The notes beneath the pieces were generated by a model. The model worked only from the letters and a program-made list of their open reading frames with translations, made no database searches and had not been told where the DNA came from. The position numbers were made by a program, and so were the translations under genes. Below, in pieces: positions 1-5,301 of a stretch of DNA of 5,977 nucleotides (position 1 is its first letter; each line of letters opens with the position of its first letter). This DNA is from Chloroflexota bacterium (GTDB lineage: Bacteria > Chloroflexota > Dormibacteria > Dormibacterales > Dormibacteraceae). The DNA lies in the NCBI GenBank assembly GCA_003446775.1, contig DMCH01000179.1:1-5977 (forward strand), in the 5' to 3' direction.

Positions 1-93
1 GCCGTGCAGCGGGCGCGGCTCCTGGGTCGCGCTCCGGTGGTCGGGGATCGGATCGCGTTCGGCAACCCCGGCCACCCGGATGACAAGAAGTGA
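1..93 (+). CDS. 3' end of an unidentified gene (partial)
   Basis: Frame 1 is open from the left edge to a TGA at 91-93 and gives 30 residues ending in GDRIAFGNPGHPDDKK. Nearly every codon ends in G or C, as in the confident genes of this window, so it is very probably the tail of a real gene whose body lies to the left. The fragment is short, mixed hydrophobic and basic, with no membrane segment. I do not recognise the family and assign no function. It precedes the STAS-like gene on the same strand. The two overlap by 14 bases if that gene starts at 80, and are separated if it starts later. Confidence 0.55.
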   Translation, partial: AVQRARLLGRAPVVGDRIAFGNPGHPDDKK

Positions 94-619
94 ACCTGAC
101 CGCCGCGCCGCGATAGGCCCCATTCCCATGCGTTTTCATGGGGGCCGGACTGTTCGGTTTGAGGAAGCCCGCAAGCGCTTGTTCGCGTATACCTTGAGGA
201 TCAGACCGCCCGACGACGTTTACGTGAACGAGCCTTATCTGTCGATTCGATGGGACGGCGTGCACCACTACGTCTACGCGGAATGGAGGGCCTTCGCCAA
301 CAGCGCCGAGCTCCGCGCCGGAATGCTGAAAGGCCTTGCGGCGATCAGCGACAACCGTGCAGTGGCCTATGTAAGCGACGCCAGGAAGGTCAAGGTGATC
401 GTCCACGAGGATCAGAAGTGGATCAAAGAGATCTGGATGCCCCAGGCCGTGCGCGCGGGCCTTCAGCGGCTCGCTTTTGTGACGGCGCCCACTGGGTTGG
501 GAAAGGTAACCGTCGAGGAAGTCTGTGGATTGGTTGACGACCACGGGCTCCAATCGCGCACATTCGGCTCTATGGAAGCTGCGAGGCAATGGGTCTCGGC
601 CGTCCCAGCGGGTCGCTGA
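80..619 (+). CDS. SpoIIAA/STAS-like single-domain protein
   Basis: Soluble protein of up to 179 residues with the pattern of the SpoIIAA-like (STAS/SEC14-type) family. It has an opening strand with YLSIRWDG (53-60) and YAEW (66-69), a helix with AELRAGMLKGL, a central strand followed by YVSDARKVKVI (98-108), an acidic-aromatic stretch EDQKWIKEIWMPQAV, the hydrophobic strand RLAFVTAP (130-137), and a final helix TFGSMEAARQWV. These are alternating strands and helices of a small regulatory or ligand-binding fold. No enzyme motif is visible, and the role in this family is mostly unknown. The start is doubtful. ATG 80 and ATG 128 lack a Shine-Dalgarno, codons before about residue 30 are atypical for this genome, and ATG 128 lies in a hairpin. 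TTG 179, TTG 194 or GTG 224 are in-frame alternatives. The TGA overlaps the ATG of the next short ORF, suggesting coupling. Confidence 0.75.
   Translation: MTRSEPDRRAAIGPIPMRFHGGRTVRFEEARKRLFAYTLRIRPPDDVYVNEPYLSIRWDGVHHYVYAEWRAFANSAELRAGMLKGLAAISDNRAVAYVSDARKVKVIVHEDQKWIKEIWMPQAVRAGLQRLAFVTAPTGLGKVTVEEVCGLVDDHGLQSRTFGSMEAARQWVSAVPAGR
116..146 (+). other. Hairpin downstream of the first partial gene
   Basis: CCCATG (125-130) and CATGGG (137-142) form a perfect 6-bp stem around a CGTTTT loop. GGCC at 116-119 can pair with GGCC at 143-146, extending the stem below a 5-base bulge. It lies 22 bases after the stop of the partial gene at the left edge. No clear T-run follows, so it is not a classic intrinsic terminator. 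It could be a weak terminator, a leader structure of the STAS-like gene, or chance in GC-rich DNA. Confidence 0.35.
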
Positions 620-726
620 TGGCCAAACTGGTCGGCGAGAATGACGTGTCTCGCGGTTACAACGTCTACTTCAACCGCCCGGGCGTGGCAGTCGTGATCT
701 GGGACCCGAAGCTGCAGGCCGTTTAA
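619..726 (+). pseudogene. 35-codon stub resembling the amino end of a second STAS-like gene
   Basis: The ATG at 619-621 shares its A with the TGA of the preceding gene, a typical coupled arrangement. The frame encodes 35 residues and ends at TAA 724-726. Of its 35 sense codons, 29 end in G or C, so it looks like real coding sequence. Residues 16-29 (VYFNRPGVAVVIWD) line up, with one gap, with VYVNEPYLSIRWD at residues 47-59 of the upstream protein. The continuation WDPKLQAV matches the family pattern just before the conserved EW, exactly where the stop falls. None of the later parts of the domain appear in any frame downstream. I infer a truncated tandem duplicate. A functional small protein is the alternative. 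Confidence 0.5.
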
Positions 727-747
727 CTCGCTCACGTAAGTCTCAGG

Positions 748-764
748 CCAGGGGCGAAACCTGG
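748..764 (+). other. Small hairpin in the gap before the DoxX-Rieske gene
   Basis: CCAGG (748-752) and CCTGG (760-764) are perfect 5-bp complements around a 7-base GGCGAAA loop. It sits in the 65-base gap between the STAS-like stub and the GTG at 792. The stem is short and no T-run follows. I see no convincing -35/-10 pair in this gap, so the promoter of the next gene is not assigned. Confidence 0.2.
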
Positions 765-777
765 TGGCGCGTTTGCG

Positions 778-784
778 GGTAAGG
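778..784 (+). promoter_or_regulatory. Ribosome binding site for the DoxX-Rieske gene
   Basis: GGTAAGG at 778-784 gives a moderate Shine-Dalgarno ending 7 bases before GTG 792. This supports the GTG start and the MAKKGARAAY amino terminus. Confidence 0.5.
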
Positions 785-791
785 TCGAATT

Positions 792-1787
792 GTGGCCAAG
801 AAGGGCGCCCGAGCCGCCTACCAGCGCCCGGCTCCCACGGCGCCTGACCGCTGGCTTGTGTACAGCACGGTCCCGCTCCGGCTCTTTCTTGGCCTCACCT
901 TCGTTTACGCCGGCCTGCAGAAGATCGCCGACCCGGGCTTTCTCCAGCCGGGCTCCGCCACCTATATCGGAACCCAGCTGGAAAGCTTCGCCACCCACTC
1001 CCCAATCGGCTTCCTGCTCGATTGGCTCGCCCTGCCTGTGCCCCAATTGGCCGGAATCGGCGTCATCGTCACCGAGCTGGTGATCGGCGCCATTGTCATC
1101 CTCGGGCTGGCAACCCGATGGGCAGCGGCCGCCGGGGCCTTGCTCTCGTTCGTCCTCTTCCTCACCGCGAGTTGGACGGTCCAGCCTTACTTCCTGGGCT
1201 CGGACAGCATCTACACGGTGGCGTGGATCACTCTCGCGCTGATCGGCGACCAGGGAGTGCTGACCGCAAGGCCGTTGTTCTTCACCGATCGCCCGGCAAG
1301 CGGCGTCAGGACACCGGCTGTCACCGACCTCGCGCGCCGCCGCCTGCTGATTCAGATTGGCGGGGCGGGCGTGGCGCTGGTGTGGGTCCTGGCGCTTCTG
1401 CCCCGCTCGCGGGGATTCATCGCTGCGACCCCCAACGCAAATCCCACCGGAGCTCCAACTCCGGTCGCATCGCCCACCGGCACGAAGATTGGAGCGCTCG
1501 CCGACCTCCAATCCCAGGGCAGCCTCACATTCCAGGATCCAACCAGCGGCGACCCAGCGGTCGCCGTCGCGTTATCGGGCGGCAGCGTGGTCGCCTTCGA
1601 CGCAGTGTGCACACATGCGGGTTGCCAGGTGGCGTATGACTCGGGGCAGCGCCTGCTGGTTTGCCCATGCCACGGGGCGCAGTTCGACCCCGCGCACGGG
1701 GCGGCGGTGGTCGCCGGCCCGGCACCGACTCCACTGCCGTCGATCAAGGTGCAGGTCGGGTCCGACGGCGGCGTGTACGCCGGCTGA
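792..1787 (+). CDS. DoxX/DoxD-type membrane domain fused to a Rieske [2Fe-2S] domain
   Basis: A 331-residue membrane-bound redox protein. Residues 24-160 form a four-helix DoxX/DoxD-type module, with hydrophobic segments near 26-43, 84-105, 108-128 and 140-153. It includes the family-like first helix LRLFLGLTFVYAGLQKI. DoxD is the small subunit of thiosulfate:quinone oxidoreductase. DoxX relatives occur in other redox settings. After a basic ARRR (181-184), a further hydrophobic segment (about 186-203) crosses the membrane and resembles the Tat-type anchor of Rieske proteins. A Pro/Thr-rich linker (about 210-232) leads to a Rieske domain. CTHAGC supplies C273 and H275, and CPCH supplies C291 and H294 as expected cluster ligands. 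C278 and C293 would form the usual disulfide. All ligands are present. The natural inference is electron transfer between a quinone or a periplasmic donor and the cluster. The substrate cannot be read from sequence. GTG start with a Shine-Dalgarno 7 bases upstream. Confidence 0.9.
   Translation: MAKKGARAAYQRPAPTAPDRWLVYSTVPLRLFLGLTFVYAGLQKIADPGFLQPGSATYIGTQLESFATHSPIGFLLDWLALPVPQLAGIGVIVTELVIGAIVILGLATRWAAAAGALLSFVLFLTASWTVQPYFLGSDSIYTVAWITLALIGDQGVLTARPLFFTDRPASGVRTPAVTDLARRRLLIQIGGAGVALVWVLALLPRSRGFIAATPNANPTGAPTPVASPTGTKIGALADLQSQGSLTFQDPTSGDPAVAVALSGGSVVAFDAVCTHAGCQVAYDSGQRLLVCPCHGAQFDPAHGAAVVAGPAPTPLPSIKVQVGSDGGVYAG
1446..1465. repeat. Perfect 7-bp inverted repeat in the linker coding region
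   Basis: ACCGGAG (1446-1452) and CTCCGGT (1459-1465) are exact complements around a 6-base CTCCAA loop. It lies in the codons for the Pro/Thr-rich linker between membrane anchor and Rieske domain. CCCACCGG also occurs directly repeated at 1443-1450 and 1473-1480, so linker expansion by short repeats is a plausible origin. Confidence 0.4.
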
Positions 1788-1820
1788 TTCAGGCCCGCCT
1801 CAAGACACTCGGACTGAATC
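1786..1820. terminator. Inverted repeat spanning the convergent gene ends (tentative)
   Basis: GATTCAG (1786-1792) and CTGAATC (1814-1820) are exact complements with 21 bases between them. The structure covers both convergent stop codons: TGA 1785-1787 on the plus strand and the minus-strand TGA at 1802-1800. Its placement suits a bidirectional terminator. The long loop and lack of T-runs make this weak, and chance is possible. Confidence 0.2.
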
Positions 1821-2930
1821 CTGGGTTCGAGCTGCTCCCATCGCCAGCACACGCCCGAGCGCACGAGCGTCGTGGGCGATCTCGCGCAGGTTGCCGCTGA
1901 TCGGGTTCGAGTAACCGACGAAGAAAAGGCCGGGGGCTTGCGGGGACGACTGCGGGGCGTGGTAGCTCGGACGGCCGTTCGCGTCGAGGACTCCCAGGTG
2001 GCCGACCATCGGTTCCAGGCCCTGGCTGTAGCCGGTCGCGGCGATGACCGCATTTGCCTTCAGCCGGCGCTCGCCGCAGATCACCGTGCTGCCTTCGAAA
2101 CCGGTAATCCCGGGCACGACCTCGATGCGCCCCGCCTTGAGCTGGGCCAGGAAACCGACGTCGATGAGCGGGATGTGTCCATCGAGTACGCGCGTGGCCA
2201 CGCCCGCGGCGGGCGCCGCGATGCCGTATCGAAAGAGGTCGCCGATCACGAGCTTTTGCACGAGCAGGCTGAGTGGGTCCACGATCTTGAGTGGCAGCGG
2301 GCGCATCAAGATCCCGAGCTGCTGAGGGGCGATGCCACCGGGGCCGTCCCGCTTGACGATGTTGGGCGGCGTGCGAATGGAGATCCAGACCCTGTGGGCG
2401 CCTCCCTCGACCAGGTCGGCTGCGATCTCGGCACCCGAGTTCCCCGCGCCGACGACAAGGACGTCACGGCCGCTGAAGGGCGCCGGGTTGCGGTAGGCCG
2501 AAGAGTGGATGAGCTCGCCGGTGAAGGCGGCCTTGCCCGGCCAATCAGGCAGCCGCGGAGTGTGGTTATGGCCGGTGGCAATGACGACCTGGCCCGCCTC
2601 GAGCTCGCCGGCACTGGTGATGAGGCGCCAGCCGCTTGCCGCGGCCTCGATGCGCTCGACGCGCACTCCCAACCGGATCGGCACACCGATCTTGCGGGCA
2701 TAGTGCTCTAAGTAAGCGATGAAGTCATCGCGCGCGACCCAGCGGCCCAGACGCTCCGGGATCGGGACGCCAGGCAACGCTGAAAGGCCTCGCGTCGTGT
2801 GCAAGCGGAGCCGGTCGTAATGACCGCGCCAGCTGGCGCCCACAGCCTCGGCTGCGTCCAGGACTTGGGCCCGAAGCCCGTTCCGGTGAGCCTCACCCGC
2901 CGACGCGAGGCCGGCCGGACCCGCGCCCAC
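1800..2930 (-). CDS. FAD-dependent, YUCCA-like flavin monooxygenase
   Basis: Cytosolic flavoenzyme of the class B (FMO-like) group, expected to use FAD and NADPH to oxygenate a small substrate. Numbered from GTG 2930 (376 residues), it has the FAD-binding GAGPAG (2-7), the first ATG-type motif ATGHN (118-122), the FMO fingerprint FxGxxxHxxxYR as FTGELIHSSAYR (136-147), the NADPH-binding GAGNSG (161-166) after VLVV, and a second ATGYS (298-302). KLVIGDLFRYGI (226-237) and PLIDVGFLAQLKAG (254-267) strongly recall plant YUCCA enzymes, which convert indole-3-pyruvate to auxin. Bacterial relatives mostly have unknown substrates, so that activity is not claimed. Starting at GTG 2930 deletes the first Rossmann strand. 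The frame upstream reads ...KPQLIVV then GAGPAG, and is open to a TAG at 2972-2970 with no ATG, GTG or TTG. CTG 2939 or ATC 2954 are possible unusual starts. No Shine-Dalgarno is visible. It follows the c-di-GMP gene, probably as one transcript. Confidence 0.88.
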   Translation of the reverse strand: MGAGPAGLASAGEAHRNGLRAQVLDAAEAVGASWRGHYDRLRLHTTRGLSALPGVPIPERLGRWVARDDFIAYLEHYARKIGVPIRLGVRVERIEAAASGWRLITSAGELEAGQVVIATGHNHTPRLPDWPGKAAFTGELIHSSAYRNPAPFSGRDVLVVGAGNSGAEIAADLVEGGAHRVWISIRTPPNIVKRDGPGGIAPQQLGILMRPLPLKIVDPLSLLVQKLVIGDLFRYGIAAPAAGVATRVLDGHIPLIDVGFLAQLKAGRIEVVPGITGFEGSTVICGERRLKANAVIAATGYSQGLEPMVGHLGVLDANGRPSYHAPQSSPQAPGLFFVGYSNPISGNLREIAHDARALGRVLAMGAARTQDSVRVS

Positions 2931-2969
2931 GACAATCAGCTGGGGTTTGTCGATCGGGAAAAGATAACG

Positions 2970-5144
2970 CTAGGCAGGTACGGGTGCAGCGACGGCAGGC
3001 AGGGCGACGGCAGGCAGGATTGATTCCAGGCTTCCGTCGCTCGCTGCCTTGGTCAGCGCATCAAGGACGGCGGGATCGAACTGCGACCCGGATCCGACCT
3101 TGAGCTGCTCGAGGGCGGCGGCGACGGTCAGCCGCTCGCATCCGCGACCGGCCGTCATGGCCTCATAGCCTTCGGCGACCGCCAGGATGCGGGCCGCCAG
3201 CGGGATCTGTTCGCCCGCCGCGCCGTCGGGTGTGCCCTGGCCGTCCCATCGCTCGTGGTGATGGCGCACGACGGAGGCGATCTCGGGAGAGAACTTGGCC
3301 GCCGCGACGATTCGCTCGCCTTCCTCCGCGTGGCCCGGCATCTCGAAACTCTGTGCATCCCCGCCGAGCGTCATATGCCCGACGTCGTGGAGAAACGCGG
3401 CCATGCGGAGCTCCTCTAGCTTGCCTGGCGGCAAGCCCACCCGTTGGCCGACAGCCTCCGCGATGGAGGTCACGCGGCTGGAGTGGCCCTGCGTCATCGG
3501 GTTGCGGTGGTCGACGGCGTGGGCGGCGGCGACGACCACCTGCGGCCCAGCGTCGGCAAGCATCGTGGTGAGATTTCCATCGGCCAGCTCGAGCTCCGTC
3601 ACAAGCTGTGGGAACGTGCACGCGCGGTCCTTGCCCTCGCGCTTGGCGAGGTACAGGGCCTGGTCCGCGGCGGCGACCAGCTCCTGCGCCGTCAACGCGT
3701 CTTCCGGGTAGGTGGCGACCCCGACGCTGAACGTCAGGGACTTGCCCGCGGTGGTGGCCACCGCGGCTGCATGCACTGCATCGACGATGCGGTAGGCGAG
3801 CCGCTGGGCTCCCACCGCCGACGTGTCGGCGGCCAAGATCGCAAGCTCGTCACCGCCGTAGCGCGCCACCGAGTCCTGCGCACGCGCGGCACCGCGCGCA
3901 ATCCTCGCGCCCAGCTGGAGCACGAGGTCACCGTGCTGATGGCCGAGCTCGTCGTTCACCGACTTGAAGAAGTCGAAGTCGATGAGCAGGAGCGAGATCG
4001 AGGCGGTGGACCGGTCGGCACGCGCAAATGCGGCCTCGATCCGCTTGTGCAACTCGCGAATGTTGTACAGGCCGGTGAGGCTGTCGGTGGTCGCTTCCTG
4101 CGTGCTCGCGTGATAACGGAGCGCGTTCGCGAGCGCAACTGCCGAGCTGCCTGACAATGCGGCGACCGCGAAGAGGTCCTGGTTGGTGAACACGCGGCTG
4201 GGTCGCTTCAGGGTCAGAAGGGCGGTCACTCCCCCGCCTGACGCCATCGGCACCACCATCGTGCCTCGATCCGTCGAGAACGCAGCCTCACCCGATCGGG
4301 CGACCTGGGCCAGCTGCGAGTCGTCGAGAGGCTCGGGCGCGCCCGCAGGGGCCTGGTCCAGCTTGGCTGTGGCCACGACCGAGAAGCCGTCCGGCGACGC
4401 GAGCACCATGCTGCCCAGCACCGCCCCCGTCATCTCGAGAGCGTTGCCCACCATGGCGCTGAACACATCCTTGATGTCGGTCTCGCTGCTGATGCTCGCG
4501 CTGAGCTCGCGCAGCAGGTCAGCCTGGGCCGCCCGCTGCACCGCCTGGCGGCGTTCGCGTTCGAGCTCGCGGGTCATGTAGCCGGTCGCCAGCGCCACGA
4601 TGAGGAACAGGAAGACGATGCCAAGGGCGCCTACGCGCGAGCTGGCATCGTTGGAAACCGTGGTCGGCGTGTTGCTGCCTCCCACGAACAGGTAGATGAA
4701 CGCGATGAAGAGGGCGGAGACCACGCTTGCGGTGGCCCCGAACCGGACTGCGTTCGTGATGACAGAAAGGAAGAGGGCAAGGGAGTAAGGGCTGTTGAAT
4801 CCGTTGGTGAGGTAGACCAGCCCTGCCGCGAAGAAGATGTCCATGGTCATCGTGCTCAGGCTGAATTGCTTGCCCGGCCGGAAGCCCCTGAGGAGCATCA
4901 GCGTGACGACCACATTCATGGCGGCCCAGACACCGAGGGCGATGTCGACGGTCAGCTTTTCTGAGGTGCTGGTGAGCGACGTCAGGTTGACCAGCGCAGT
5001 GAGGACGACCAGAAAGATCCAGCGGAACATGACCGCCACCCGCTCGCCGATCTGGCGCCGCTGGGCGTCGAAATTCTCGTCCAGAGCGCGCGCTCGGACT
5101 TCCCTCTGTCGCTGGTCGCTGGCGACGACCGGTTGGCTGCTCAT
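2970..5144 (-). CDS. Membrane GAF-GGDEF-HD-GYP-like c-di-GMP signalling protein
   Basis: A 724-residue multidomain sensor. Residues 40-190 hold about five or six membrane helices (near 41-58, 66-86, 99-112, 118-135, 138-155, 172-190), followed by a charged linker and a GAF-like region (about 205-342). The GGDEF domain (about 352-510) opens with DSLTGLYN and has DFDFFK (389-394) and the active-site loop as GGDEL (430-434). R421 and D424 form an RxxD inhibitory site exactly five residues before it, so diguanylate cyclase activity with product feedback is likely. The HD-GYP-like domain (about 535-705) keeps H554, H586-D587, H605 and HHHE (628-631), but has HDVGH where HDxGK is usual, GTP (637-639) in place of GYP, and VAEGYEA (656-662) where VADxxDA is usual. 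Phosphodiesterase activity is therefore uncertain. ATG start with only a weak GGA upstream. It stops at TAG 2972-2970, in the same frame as the monooxygenase that follows. Confidence 0.93.
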   Translation of the reverse strand: MSSQPVVASDQRQREVRARALDENFDAQRRQIGERVAVMFRWIFLVVLTALVNLTSLTSTSEKLTVDIALGVWAAMNVVVTLMLLRGFRPGKQFSLSTMTMDIFFAAGLVYLTNGFNSPYSLALFLSVITNAVRFGATASVVSALFIAFIYLFVGGSNTPTTVSNDASSRVGALGIVFLFLIVALATGYMTRELERERRQAVQRAAQADLLRELSASISSETDIKDVFSAMVGNALEMTGAVLGSMVLASPDGFSVVATAKLDQAPAGAPEPLDDSQLAQVARSGEAAFSTDRGTMVVPMASGGGVTALLTLKRPSRVFTNQDLFAVAALSGSSAVALANALRYHASTQEATTDSLTGLYNIRELHKRIEAAFARADRSTASISLLLIDFDFFKSVNDELGHQHGDLVLQLGARIARGAARAQDSVARYGGDELAILAADTSAVGAQRLAYRIVDAVHAAAVATTAGKSLTFSVGVATYPEDALTAQELVAAADQALYLAKREGKDRACTFPQLVTELELADGNLTTMLADAGPQVVVAAAHAVDHRNPMTQGHSSRVTSIAEAVGQRVGLPPGKLEELRMAAFLHDVGHMTLGGDAQSFEMPGHAEEGERIVAAAKFSPEIASVVRHHHERWDGQGTPDGAAGEQIPLAARILAVAEGYEAMTAGRGCERLTVAAALEQLKVGSGSQFDPAVLDALTKAASDGSLESILPAVALPAVAAPVPA
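2989..3018. repeat. Two perfect tandem copies of a 15-bp unit
   Basis: GCGACGGCAGGCAGG occurs at 2989-3003 and again at 3004-3018. On the minus strand it encodes the repeated LPAVA near the carboxyl end of the c-di-GMP protein (residues about 710-719). A 15-base unit keeps the frame if copy number changes, so the low-complexity Ala/Pro/Val tail could vary in length without breaking the gene. Confidence 0.8.
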
Positions 5145-5286
5145 GGAGGTTTCCGAACTCGGCGGCCGGATCGCATCGGCAGGCTATCACTCGGCTTTGC
5201 CGGTCGCCCCCTGCGAACGGTGGGGATTTGGCGACCCCGACCACGAATGAGAACCGGGCCAGACGGGTAGTCTCCTAGGAGAACCG
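5145..5286. promoter_or_regulatory. Divergent intergenic region between the c-di-GMP and dioxygenase genes
   Basis: The start of the minus-strand signalling gene (5144) and the start of the plus-strand dioxygenase gene (5287 or 5302) face away from each other, so both promoters should lie here. I cannot name confident -35/-10 boxes on either strand. TAGTCT at 5268-5273 is a weak -10 candidate without a matching -35. The clearest element is the dyad at 5202-5236, listed separately. Confidence 0.5.
5202..5236. promoter_or_regulatory. Dyad or hairpin in the divergent intergenic region
   Basis: GGTCGCC (5202-5208) and GGCGACC (5230-5236) are perfect complements with 21 bases between them. Inside, CCC (5209-5211) can pair with GGG (5223-5225), followed by two G-T pairs and C5214-G5220 around a GAACG loop. 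This leaves only an ATTT bulge (5226-5229). It could be a DNA operator serving both genes or a folded leader of one transcript. The sequence does not decide which. Confidence 0.35.
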
Positions 5287-5293
5287 ATGGAGG
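5277..5293 (+). promoter_or_regulatory. Two overlapping ribosome-binding options for the dioxygenase gene
   Basis: AGGAG at 5277-5281 lies 5 bases before ATG 5287. GGAGG at 5289-5293 lies 8 bases before the in-frame ATG 5302. The second is the stronger match and gives the amino terminus MKLEGIHHV that is usual in the family, so 5302 is preferred. Confidence 0.6.
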
Positions 5294-5301
5294 CAACCAA
5301 A

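Noticed and set aside
732..1511. Long minus-strand open frame antisense to the DoxX-Rieske gene
   Set aside because: The translation is Gly/Arg/Glu-rich low-complexity typical of GC-rich shadow frames, and the plus strand carries a clearly recognisable protein.
1872..2711. Plus-strand 279-codon frame antisense to the monooxygenase
   Set aside because: It has no recognisable motif and a charged, shadow-like composition. The minus strand has full FMO motifs.
2960..2972. Programmed TAG readthrough signal
   Set aside because: The context after the TAG is CGTTAT, not the CARYYA-type readthrough context. Readthrough stays only one of several explanations for the shared frame.
3444..4154. Plus-strand frame antisense to the GGDEF region
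   Set aside because: It is a shadow of the GGDEF/HD gene. The composition is Arg/Gly/Val-rich and no start signal supports it.
4519..5244. Minus-strand frame overlapping the amino-terminal half of the signalling gene
   Set aside because: The out-of-frame translation is His/Arg/Pro-rich and lacks membrane helices. The overlapping frame has a coherent domain order.
5228..5273. TTGGCG (5228-5233) and TAGTCT (5268-5273) as a sigma-70-type promoter
   Set aside because: The spacer would be 34 bases, far from the usual 16-18, and no better -35 lies upstream of TAGTCT.
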